Source of the DNA: Schistosoma haematobium
Taxonomy: Eukaryota; Platyhelminthes; Trematoda; Strigeidida; Schistosomatidae
Assembly (NCBI RefSeq): GCF_000699445.3
Contig: NC_067200.1
Span: 13,043,256 to 13,107,255, forward strand
Length of the DNA stretch: 64,000 bases
Direction of reading: 5' to 3'
Below, in pieces: positions 20,440-32,600 of this stretch. Within the stretch, counting starts at the first letter, position 1, and each line of letters starts with the position of its first letter. The position numbers and the translations under genes are program-made. The notes under the pieces are model-generated. The model was given only the letters and a program-made list of their open reading frames with translations. It ran no database searches and had not been told where the DNA came from.

Positions 20440-22985
20440 AATCGACATACAGTACTTCAATAACGAGAGAGAACAAAGGTCTGGACGTCACACTAATGCT
20501 GTTCAAGGAGGCACGTAAGGCAATTACAAGATAGGAATCATTTGGATCAAAGCATCCTTCGAAACAAAGAAAGAGGGAATCACAATGAATGTTATATAAT
20601 GTTATATACCCACCAATAACGACCATAAAGATCAGTTCTATGAGAGGCTGCAATCGATCATAGCGAGGTGCCCAGGAGAAGACCTGATCATCCTGAAGGG
20701 AGGCCTAAACACCAAAGACAATACTGGATATTAAGATATCATGATGCGCCATGAACTGACTGGGTGAAAGGAAAGTGGTGAGAGATTAGAATATTTACGT
20801 GTATATAACAAATTTGTTGTAGGTGGCACAATAATTTCAAACAAACGCATACACAAAGCTACATGGATCTCACCGTGTCACACCACAAAGAACCAGATAG
20901 ATCATATTTACATCAGTAAAATATTCACAAGGTCAGTGGAGTGCACGAGAACCAGGAGAAGAGCTGACATAGCTCCAGAGCACCACCAACTTGTGGTTGC
21001 TGTGATGAAATTAAAGCTAAAGAAACAGCGGAAAATTAGAGAAACAGCACCACAAAGGTTCAATATATCCTTCCTTTGAGATATTAAAAAGCTCGGAAAA
21101 ATTTAACATAGCCCTGAACAACAGGTTTCAAGCCCGACAAGATCTACTTGAAGAAGAAACCACTGTGAAGGACAATTGGAAAGGGACTAATAAAGCACTA
21201 ACTTCAACTTGCCAGGAGATTCTGTGCATCAGCAAGCATTATTATAAGGAATGGGTGTCTATCGAAAACCTGAATAAGATTTAAAGAGGGAAGAACGAGA
21301 ATACAGCAATTAGCAACAGCTGATCGAGAACAGAGAAAGTCAAGGTATAAGCTGAATAAATAGAAGCAGATAAACAAGTGGAGATGAGAATTAGAGCTTA
21401 CCAGCAGATATACTTGAAAGATCTAGCAATGACAGCAGAAAAAAACTAAAAAGGAAGGAGATATGAGATTACTATATGACACGACGAAGAAACTAGCAGG
21501 GAAGTATAGTAAATCAGAGAGATCGCTCAAGGACAAAGAAGGCAGGCAATCACTGAAATTTAAGGGTCGAGGAACAGACGGATAGAACAGCTCGAGGAAC
21601 TCTTAAATAGACCAGCTCTATTGAATCCACCGGATATCAAAGCAGCACCTACAGATCTTCTCATAAGTGTCACCACCAACGATCGAGGAAGTCAGGATGG
21701 CCGTCAGACAAATCAACAGTTGGAAAGCAGAGGGACCTGACAATATAAAAGCTGAAGCCAGACAAAAAGCAGCTGCAACCATGCTCTGCGTTTTATTCAG
21801 GACATCCCATCAAAATACCGAGGAAGAGAGATGCGAGCAAACGTGTGAACTACAGAGACATCACACTATTATCAGAACCAGAAGGAGTGTTTAACAGAGT
21901 GTTGCTGAACTGTATGAAAGACTCAATAGACGTCTGGCCTTTAAATCAAAAGACTGGGTTCTATGAGGATTGGTCGTGCCCAGACCGAATCGCTACACTG
22001 AGGATCGTCGTTGAATAATCATTTGAACTCGTCACTATACATCAACTTTATTGATTATGAGAAGGCATTCGACAGTGTGGATAGGAGAATATTATGGAAA
22101 CTTCTTTGACACTATGGAGTACCTGAGGAGGTCGCCAACATCATCCGCAATTAATACGATGGACTACACTAAAAAGTGGTGTATGGATTACACCTGAGGA
22201 CCGGATTCAGACAAGGCTGCCTACTCTCCCCCTTGCTCTTTCTTCCGGTGGCCTCGACATTTGATGGGAAAAATGAAATACAATGAACAACCAGAATGCA
22301 ACTAGATGACTTGAATTCCTCGGATGAAATGGCTCATTTATCCCAAAACAACACAGAGAACAGCAACCCATCTCACTTGATGGGGAAACTCTGGAAGAGG
22401 TGGAAAGTTTCACTTACCTGGGCAGCATCATCGATGAAAAGGGGAATTTGATGCACACGTAAAGGCGATGATTGGCAAAACATGAACCGCTCCTCTACAT
22501 TTGAAGAACATATTGAACTTAAAACAACTGCCAACCAATGTAAAAGTCAGGATCTTCATTACGAATGTCAAGGTAGTTCTACTGTACGGAGATGAAACGT
22601 GGAGAACTACCACAACCATCATCAGAAAGGTATAAGTATTTATAACAATTGTCACTGCAATATACTGTGTTCGTTAGCCGGATATCATCAATAACAACCT
22701 ACCATGGGAGAGAGTAGACCAGCTTCCATCTGAAGAGGAAATCGGGAAAAGATGTTAGGAGTAGATAGGACATACATTGAAGAAATCATCGGGTGACCCC
22801 GAACTCGTAATCTTCAAGGGAGAAGGGAAAGTAAAAGACCAAGGGACACGTTGAGTCGGAAATTGAAAGCAAACGTGAAAAGGATGAATAGCAACTGGTA
22901 CGGATTACTCAGAACGGAGTTGGATGGAGAACTCTGGTGGTTGGCCTATCCTCCCTCACGAGGATTTCCAGACGCAATTTAGTAA
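20440..22985 (+). pseudogene. RTE-clade (SR2-like) endonuclease-RT pseudogene
   Basis: Highly decayed RTE element with many stops. Endonuclease: DQFYERLQSIIARCP, then GGLNTK (family GDFNAK; catalytic Asp lost), NQIDHIYIS near 20890, APEHHQLV (family SDHHLV). Reverse transcriptase: KAEGPDNIKAEA near 21740, [18 protein letters not shown] near 22035 (motif A kept), GFRQGCLLSP near 22205; the ADD box is unrecognisable near 22310. C-terminal LLYGDETWRTT near 22575. Ends in GTAAGTAG near 22985, the RTE-type short tail. Same family as 32351-32928. Confidence 0.85.
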
Positions 22986-22989
22986 GTAG

Positions 22990-24117
22990 ACAATCGTCAA
23001 GCTCAATTAAATATCAAAATTCCATCCAGCTGCCAAATAAGAGAGGATTATCAACAACGAGGTTTTTACGACATGTGATACCGGTTTGATCCTGCTATCA
23101 ATACAAACTGCTTCATATCACACAATAATAGACAGTGAAGAGATCGTTGAAGATATAAGTTCTCTTTAATCCCTTGAAAGTATAAAAAAGCCCTTTAAAT
23201 TGTCAAAGTTTAGCTAGTGTACATGTGTTTAATGAATTCCTCTTAAAATGTCTGACTGATATTTTCTTACTTTTATGCCGCCAAATGATACCGTTCGTAT
23301 ATTGTTCGAGGAAACAACTCTGTTTGATAAGGCGATACTCAATACTTACAGTCAGACAAAATCAGGCTAAAGACAAGTCATGACTTGGTTAAGTGATACA
23401 CACACATGCGCTTATATAAAAATACTTAGGGTTATGTATGAATAAGTGACAACGTCAAAATCTGACTCAAGAAGATTTAACCAACTGGTCAGTCCGGATG
23501 ACCTATCTAGGCTAGACATAGTACTGGACACTACAGTATTATTCTGCTGGAGGGCTATGTTTGCGTTTCAGTCTTCTGGCAATTTGAGATTCCAAAAATC
23601 ATAAGATAATATTATACACTGTAACATTGCATGGCTCAATTTACAGCTTTAAGTATACTTAACGGATGTTTAGGGATGTTTATGAATTTTGTACATCTGT
23701 CTATCGAAGCAGCCAAGCATATTACAAGTTGTAGCTGCTTTGAATAATTCGTTAGTGATGCGGTCATTGCCATAATAATAATTTATTCCAAAATAATAAT
23801 ATGTTACACGAGGCATGCCAGTTTACAAGCAAGATCAAAATATTTGTCGATATAGTCGAATTCTGTATGCTTTGTATCGAACTTAAGTAGAAACAACCAA
23901 CCTGTAAATTTGGTAAGATAATACCAAGGACTAGATATGTGATCCAGATATTATACATTTTTAAACCGACTATCGAGTCGTTTACGACACTTATGATTAG
24001 GGTAGATTCCCCGCTTGACCGAGTAAATTGCTCCATAGTTTGGCGGTATTGACTTAGTTACTATTCCTCCCGCTTGCTTCAACGAATACATTCTTTCACA
24101 TAGTATTATTTATTTGG
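22990..24117. other. Intergenic, nothing recognised
   Basis: AT-rich sequence between the RTE pseudogene and an Sm-alpha-like composite. Its only longer frame (24036-23764, minus) shows no domain and has no splice or codon support. Confidence 0.5.
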
Positions 24118-24550
24118 ATCTTCCCATTGATGATTAGGACTGCAGTTGATCAGTCTCTTATCGGCATACGTGTATTCTATGCGGATCGCCGAGATATATC
24201 TTTAATTCATAAGCATTATAAGTAAAGATGGATAGTTGTTAGCAGAATAATACAGGACGCGCGTTTAGTCCTATTTGGGACTCGTCAGCTGGATGTAATT
24301 GCTTTTCAAAGTTGGTGTTCACTCTGGGACTTGAATCAAGTACTATTCACTTCAAACGACATCGCGTTATTCACTCAGCTACTAAGATCTGATAGCCACC
24401 TGCTTGTGCTATGGGGCAAAGTTTAGATTCACCTGGTATTGTTTACCTAAATCTTCCCATTGCTTATAACGCCTGCGAATTAGGACAATATCGAGGCAAT
24501 CCACACAGGTTGTGCATATGCCAATAAGATACTGAACATTTACAGTCCCA
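24118..24550. mobile_element. Family A inverted composite with full 333-bp unit
   Basis: Minus-strand unit from 24118 to about 24462, then an inverted tail half (24463 to about 24550: CTTATAACGC...AATATCGAGGCAATCC). The string ATCTTCCCATTG occurs at 24118-24129 and again at 24451-24462, giving a unit length of 333 bp and showing that the unit is slightly more than one full circle of the repeat. Read on the minus strand, the order (inverted 3' half, then full unit) is the same as at 12.4 and 47.0 kb. Confidence 0.8.
24250..24297 (-). ncRNA. Hammerhead ribozyme, family A, one core change
   Basis: Minus strand: CCAG, CTGACGAG, a perfect 4-bp stem II (GTCC/GGAC), then TAAAC where GAAAC is expected, and GCGTC with CTG after the cleavage site. 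A single G-to-T change at the conserved core G should abolish activity. Confidence 0.75.
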
Positions 24551-26549
24551 CAAATCTCTTAACCATTGATCTACAGAATAAAAAGAAGGAGAAATTGCCC
24601 AATATATTCTCGGCCAATAGGTTGACCCAAAAATTATGTTAACTACGCCCGTTAGCATAGCGTAAAAACTCTTTTAACCTATTCTTTTAAAATATATCGG
24701 TACAATACTTTCTGTTTCATATATAAGTTCTAATTTACGAAGGAAGACAAATTATATCAAAATTAAAAGACAAAGTTGACTAATAAAAGCGTAGACAAAG
24801 AAGAGTTGGAAGTATAGAACATGGTTACACATGTACTGGCCAAACGTTAATAGACCAGGTAGAGTGAAAGATCGAAGAGGTCATAAGTCTGATAAAATAA
24901 AACACTTATGAGAGATTCACTGATTTTTCATTCGGTTACATCTAGTTATTTGATGACAAAAAGACACAGACTGGGATAGTGAGGAAATTTTGACGCTTCT
25001 GAAAGACAGTTTGAAATTTTTATTCACGTACAGTTAGATTTTCGTGTAGTGGCATTCTCATTCTATGTAGTAATAAACCACATATTTAGCAAGTGGTACC
25101 AATTATAACATTCCGTCCAGGTTTAATGGACTGTTGATGTTTTTAGTAAATTGCTTATCTTAAGTCAGCGTCATTTACAGATTACTGAGGTATTCACCAT
25201 TTTACTCTCCATCAGATTTTCTCAGGTATGCACATGAAGTTCATTTTGACTTCATTAACACAGAGGTAAAACATCTATGTTTTAGTAATTTTCTTGGGTA
25301 AAGATGCCTTTAACCAAAATATACACTATGATCTGACTCAAGTGCGTGAAATATCATCTGTTACAAACACTGTTTTTGGACTGAAAAAGCTAGATAATGT
25401 CGCAACCTAGACCCAATGTCATTTTTTACTAAACTTTCATTATTGTGAGTAATTCATACGATTTATGAACGAAAATGACTCATTTTGATAGTTCCAGATA
25501 ATTATCAGCACTTAATAAGGTCTATTTTAAACATCTGAATGTGTGCAGCATGTCCACTTTTGTTAGGTACAGCTTGTTAAATATTATCTTACACTATGTG
25601 GCAGATGCTATCTGTTCATGAATGTCGTTCCTCCTTCTCCTTACTGCTCCCTGCGTTTTCCAGACAATCCCGTGGTCTGTGCATTCTTTGGACTGTCGCT
25701 GGAATGGAAGACGTACCAGAGTTTGGTCAATGACTTGACTTATTTTTCGATTTTGTGACTTCGACGCGGAAGTCGTCTTATTGACTCTGTTCCTCATATT
25801 GTTACAGAACGGTTTTATGGTTTACCTATTTATTCAGTTCGTGAAATAATCATCTTCCCTTAACGTTAGAATACGTCCGGATTATTTTTTATTCTGGAAC
25901 CAGCCAAATTACTCTATGATGATATAATAGTTGCCGTTATCCAGAAACCCTGCTGCTCTGTAACAAACGCACTTAGATTACAAGATGCACAGACCCACGA
26001 AAAGTCATAAGAGATAAACAGAACTGCTAGAGTTAATGGACAAGACCACCACCTATTGGAGCATCTCAAAGATTTTGAACCATACAGAAATAACGAGGCG
26101 CGGACGTAACGAAATCATATGCCTTAAACAAACTCGTAACAAACATATTGGTCTTTGGATATTGAACGTAAAGGATCTGGTCCAACATTACCGTTTGAAG
26201 CAAGGCCCTCAAGAAATATTCGAGTCACTCTTAGTCACATCGTTAAAATGGTACTCTGTTTGCTTTTGACCAAATTACTCCAGTCAACACGAGTAGGGTA
26301 CTAAAATTTACCATAAAATTCAAGGCTATACATAGTGATTAAAATATTGAAGAAACTTAATTGTACTGTTAAAAGATGTCATGCAAACTACAATTCAATT
26401 TACTATCACTTATACAACTAACAACAAAAGACACGTTGTTTTGTTTAAATATATCAATAGTGTAAACAACCAGGATTAGCTCTACTGTCGTATTTTCGAA
26501 ATGTCTCAGATAAATGATTATATACAGCTAAAAATTACCTAATGAACTA
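24551..26549. other. Intergenic region upstream of afadin
   Basis: No gene or known repeat recognised over 2 kb. The frames at 25594-25797 (minus) and 26036-26269 (plus) have no domain. The promoter and any 5' UTR of afadin should lie here. An AG following GAAATGTCTC near 26509 could be a splice or trans-splice acceptor 40 nt before the start codon. Confidence 0.4.
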
Positions 26550-26648
26550 ATGGGATTAAATAATTACGAGCAAAAAGATTTGTTAAGGCGTATTAAGGAA
26601 TGGAATGCTACGAGACTGGATTTATTCAAAATTTCGGAACCTAATAAG
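26550..26648 (+). CDS. AFDN: Afadin exon 1
   Basis: 33 codons from ATG 26550 to donor GTAAAT at 26649. [17 protein letters not shown] is the diagnostic afadin N-terminus (WNANRLDLF in other animals). The phase-0 end joins to [12 protein letters not shown] in exon 2 exactly where the family sequence continues. An upstream in-frame stop at 26529 limits N-terminal extension within this exon. Confidence 0.9.
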
Positions 26649-29600
26649 GTAAATCTATTGAAGTCTTTTTTTATTTATTCATATATCCTTATATCTAACC
26701 ATAAAATCCGTCCATAGTTGATCGCTATTTTTAAAAGTTAAAAATCAACTTGTGATACAAAGCGTGATTATGTTTTCTGCGTTTGACTTTAACTGTAACT
26801 GGTCGTCGATAATGAACCGTACTAGCATAAGGTAATCTGTACTCTTTTCAAATCCGAGTTTAAAAAGTGTTCTATCAGTTTTTGATGGTTTGAATATTCC
26901 TGCGAAAACTAGCAGTTATTTTTCAAGTCTAGGGTGTCATAAAATTGCTTCATCAGTTCCAAACGTATGGGTTGCATTGGAGTTTTTTAATTTCTTATCT
27001 ATCAACGCTTTGTTTTAAAAAAGCTTTTCTGATGCTTGTTGTAATCTGTATGATTTTAGAGTGATAATCTCAAGCATAGTAAGTCATTTACTTAATTCTT
27101 CTCTTTAATAAAATCATTAGACTTCATATACTTTCAAACATCCACGATTTAAAGTTACTTCAATATTATCCTTTATTTTTGTTTGGTTTCACCCAAAAAT
27201 TTGCAAGTGACCTGCACTTTTAGCAGTGTCGATTGAAGAAGCTGAACGATAAAAATATTCAACACCATTGATTCTACATTCACAAATCCACTCGATGTAT
27301 AAGTAATTTAACAGTGACTTGCTACTAAAAACATATCCAATTAATTTTGTCTTTTCGAAAATAGTCTTACGTGCAAAACCAGTTCACTTCTTTTTAAAAA
27401 AGACTCAGGTTCACACCAGTGGATTGGTTTGACTTCAGTGGTTTTTATCTGTTTATCTTAGGTACAACCGACGTGTTGTTAAACATCCTTGATTGTGGCT
27501 TGATTCTGAAGATAAAGCAAACATACTACTGTTTCACTAGTACCTACAGAAATAAGAAAACTGGACTACAATCCAATCGCTACTCTAGTATCTTGTCGCA
27601 TGTTACACATCCCCATAAAATTTGGTATCACTTTAGATAGATTTTTGTTTGAAATGATATCATTTAAGGTTTAGGTTACATTTTGTCCAAAATCACTTTA
27701 TTCATAGTTGCTTAACAGTAGATATACGGTTAAAAAGATGATATTTTCTTATTTTCGGTCAAACAATCGAAAAAAGTCAACACCAGTAATCTATAACACA
27801 AGTTTCATTATATATGTTTATCCATTTTATAACGTGAGTAGTGGATAGGTCATTCTATTACATTTAAAGTAATTGAACTTTCCCGGACTTTGATGTCACA
27901 AATCTTTCAAAACACCTCTTCACCGTCTTAATTAGGATTGTATCAATAAAGCTGGATTTGTTCTCTTATATTTTATGTATTTTGTGTCTCCACGTTTACC
28001 GTGAACATTGGCTAACTAACGTTCTACAATAAACCTTGTTCTCTGAAACCAACAAGATAATATTGCCAAATGTAAATAGTGATAGTAAGTTTGTCGATGC
28101 TCTCTAAAATTGGACACATTTTTAATGAGGCATTTTATGCTAATTCGACACTACAAAGGTAGATTATCTTAGATCGAATCGGTTAACAATCATTTTCTGG
28201 ATTTATAAATACAAGCTTAAAACGAGTACTATAGGCTCAGAATAAACATAATCCATGATGGTGAACTTTAAACAACAACACCTTGACACATTTCGAATCG
28301 TTAGAAATTAGTTCATTCTTTATTTCTTTCTTTAATAATTGACCAATAATAACTAGTATTTTGAACCCTTCAATTATGTCTGTTTTATTTACAAATTTTC
28401 TCTATGAAGATTTCTTAATTCTTTTGCTGTGGCACATTTAAGTTAACAATATCTAGGCATTGACTAAACAGTCACCCTTCGGCAACGTTTAAGCCAACTG
28501 AAATATGCATTGAAGCAAACTATCAGACATGAAATTCAAAACGTGTACGGTAACTATCAATATAGGAATCAAAGTAGCCAAAGAAATAACCGTATCCATA
28601 ATTTTATATGCTAAGTATGAGAAATTATTTTGAGAAAGAACTTATAAAATAAAAGGATAGGAAGAAATGATATGTACTTTAAGGTTTACAGAATAATAAA
28701 TGGTGATTATGATTGTTTTCCTAATACTAAACAGGTAGTTTTTACGTTTTGCTAGTGCTTAAACCAATAGTAAGTAATTTTATGAAGTGATACTTAGTAT
28801 TAGTTTGTTTATATTTAGCTCCAAACATTGTTTCCGTAGTTTTTAAGTCAATACTAAAGTTCCGTGTTCTCAACTAGATCTAGTCATCCACCAAACAACC
28901 TAGACTAGTCAGGCTCTCAAAATAAGTAAAGCAGTGATATACTGGAGTTCTTCATTCCATATAGTTAAATTAAGAGCTGGTGCTGACCATACATAAACCA
29001 ACATTTTCGGCTCTAATTGAGTCACAAAATCCGTCGCTAGGATATCTTTACCTGAATCTTATACCTTTAAATATTTTTTAACTTGCTTGACTTATATGTT
29101 TCATTTTTCGTTTCTGATTTGTGCTTCCTATGTTCATTTTTGTGACTATAATAAACAGCTGTTAACAATACTGCTTCAATATGCATCATCTTTTATAATG
29201 AAGGAGTTGGGTTAGTGTTCGGCGCGTTTGAATTTCTGCAACTAAGCCACCGGCTCTAATCTTACTCCATCTAGCTCATCTTGAGGTAAATATACAAATA
29301 TGTTATCAATAAGTGAGTTAAGATGCATTTTGCATGCAAAGTTGAGCTAATCCACACTTGTACTTAACTCCTATGTTAATCACGACTGAGCTAGAATAAA
29401 ATAAGCTATTAATTCCAAACTTTAAATGAAACACATTAGTTATTTGTTTCATACTGCTGTAAATCTGAGATATTTTGCTACCATAGGCTAATTTATTCTT
29501 TAGTTCGGATAAGTCTTTAAAGATTATCAAATCTTATGATTTGTATTTCAAACTAATCTTAGACAACTAATGACGTTAAGAGACACTAAAAAGCTACTTT

Positions 29601-32600
29601 GTTCTAGTATGGAACTCCTCAGGCATTCCCATTTACAACCCTACCAAAAATCGAACACATGGTTTTCAAGCTTTATAGAGAGTGCTCAATCTAATGACTA
29701 TTAAACTGAGTATATTTAATCTTGTTTGATATTTTATCCTATAATTGACAACTGGTGAAAGGGATTCAGTCATAACGTAGATGGTAATCGTCACATCTTA
29801 GTATTTATTTCCGTCGTGCTTTTCATCTTCGATTGCTAGCTAACGTGAATTTAAAAATTACTGGGTTCGGTAACCATTTAACTTCGAATCATTTACTTTT
29901 GTTTACATTGTCTAGCTTCATTTCTCTTTGATAAATATACTAAAATGTGGTATAAGTCACTGATAAATCCCACTGGAATATGGTTGCGCAACGTTGTAAT
30001 GTTATTGTAGTTCGAAATATAAACGGTTGAGTGGTTTTAACTGACTATCTCACTGATAACAGATATTTTGTATAACTCAATAATTTTTCAATTAAGATTC
30101 TTATAGAGTAAAACTGCGATGGGATTAATTCACATCTGATGTGATAAGATTTTGATGATATTACTATTAACAAATTCAATGTATCTTTCCGGTATCATTT
30201 AATCCCATTTTTTAAACTGGTACGTTATACCATAGGTTCTAAAACCTTGAGATAACAACGAAATATTGATTTGGAAATATTCTCAATAGTTCATTCTTTG
30301 ATGTTATGACGTTTTTCATTGTTTTGTTTCAAATATTTTGTGAGAGAAAATTGGTCAATACTTGCTTAATTTATATTTTTATCAGAATAGGAATTTGCGG
30401 AGATTGTAGTAATTTAATAGTTGAATGCATGAGTTGATTAAAGCTAGACCACCATGGAAAACCTGGAAACACTGGACGGCCGTTCCGTCCTAGTAAGGGA
30501 CTCCTCAGTAGTGCTCATCTACGATCCCACACGTCAGACTCGAACCCAGGACCTTCGGTTTTACGTATGAATGCTTAACCACTAAACCACTGAGCTTACA
30601 TTCAACGGTGTCAATGTCTAACTGAGGAGTCCCATAATAAGACCAAACGGCCGTCCACTGTTTCCAGGTTTTCCATGATGGTCTAGTTTTAATCGACTCA
30701 TAAATTCAACTATTACATTACTAAAATCTCCACAAGTCCCTATCCTGATAATAATCATCATCATGTGTTCACTAGTGACTGGCTTCAAGATGTACTTCCT
30801 GAAGTTCTAGTGTGAAGCCGTGATCAGTGGAGTTCAACCGTGTCTGTTGCAAGACAGTTACTCACTGAAGACAATAGCGAACGTTGGCACAATATCGTGG
30901 ATTACCTGAAATTAGACATTAACACCATTAGATGCCACTTCATTGGTCTAGAGGTTAAGCGTTCACACGCGAAACCAAGTGTCACGTATAGGATCATGGA
31001 TGAGCACTACTGAGGAGTCCCATACTAGAACAGAACTGCCATTCAGTGTTTCCAGGTTTTCCATGATAGTCTATCCTTTAACTGACTCATAAATTCAACT
31101 ATTAAATTCAGATATCTTTCTACATAGAATCTTTATGTATATTACTGTATACATACAGTTCTTTCACAGTGAGTTTAAATTATAATTAATTTGATACATT
31201 TGAAATTACACTGAATCGATTTGACTTTATATTCTTATCGATTATAATATGGTTGCTTGAATGACGCGTGTGTATGTATATAGAATACACTAACACAAAC
31301 AAACAAACAACCAACCAACCACACTGAAAAGCATTTTACTATTCACCAATAATTATTGAAAAAAATTCTTTTTGAATATGTAACTATTTATTTATTATAC
31401 CATAATGAAGAGAACATTGTTACTAGGGCGAATAGATAAGTCAATAATGCATTATGTTTTAAGTTAAAACAGTTCAGTAATCTTAATATTATGAATTGAT
31501 CTTAGTTAGAGAATTGTCTAGAACTTGGAAGATCTGAATTGTTGTTTTATCCTAGTATTATAGTTCTTAAAATTACCCACCAACAACTTCATGAGGGATT
31601 AAGCTAAGGACATTCAGATCTCGTAATTCAACCTTTAGACTACTGAACCGGGATCCAATAATTTATATTCTACATTCGATCAGTTCGTGTTGATGTGAAG
31701 TTGACTTCATGCCAAACGAGGGGCAGCAGTTACTTATTGTCATCAAAGGCAGATGATCAAACAATATCATGAGTTGATTAAACGTAGACCCTTAAATCAC
31801 TGGACTCTAGTTAATCAGTCTAAACCTCATGTTCTATCCATAAAGACTGAATATTCTAGGTTCGATCCCCGATGTATTTGTGGATCCGTACAGTTGAAGA
31901 AAGATTCTCTTAATAGAATGAAAACTTTGTCCAGTACTTTCTGATTTTTAATGGTTATCTTACTACCGCCACTTTATGAGGAGAATCCGAAGTCTTCATA
32001 AAAAATTACATGGATTTAAATCTACTTCCGGGTTTGTCAAATTGTTTTTTTAACTGAACTATAACTCAAAATTAATAAATACCAATCAAAAATCAAAATA
32101 AAAATATAATCATAGTTAAACATTAGGTAGTTTTTTTTAGGCAAACTTGAAGAATACTGCCGAATGACTCAGATTTTGACGCGTTTTAACCCATACGAAG
32201 TCAACAAAAAGAAATACAATAATTTCTAACAGAAAATAAATAGATTTCCTGAGAACATATTGATTTCACATGAATAAGAAATTGCCTCGAAATTGCCTAT
32301 AAAAACCTTAATCCAAACATTCCAACCCTAACACTGCTTTTTTACAGCTACTTACTTACTTACTTACTTACAACTGTTACTCCTAATGGAGCATAGGCCG
32401 CCGACCAGCATTCTTCAACCCACTCTGTCCGGGGCCTTCTTTTCTAATTCCATCCAATTCTTGTTCATTTTTTTCATGTCTATCTCCATTTCTCGGCGTA
32501 ATGTGTTCTTTGGTCTTCCTCTTTTCTTTTGGCCTTGAGGATTCCATGTGAGGGCTTGTCTTGTGACACAGTTGGGTGCTCTCCTCAATGTGTGACCTAT

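Noticed and set aside
25594..26269. Frames upstream of afadin (25797-25594 minus and 26036-26269 plus) as genes
   Set aside because: No recognisable domain, no splice context, and length is within chance expectation for this composition.
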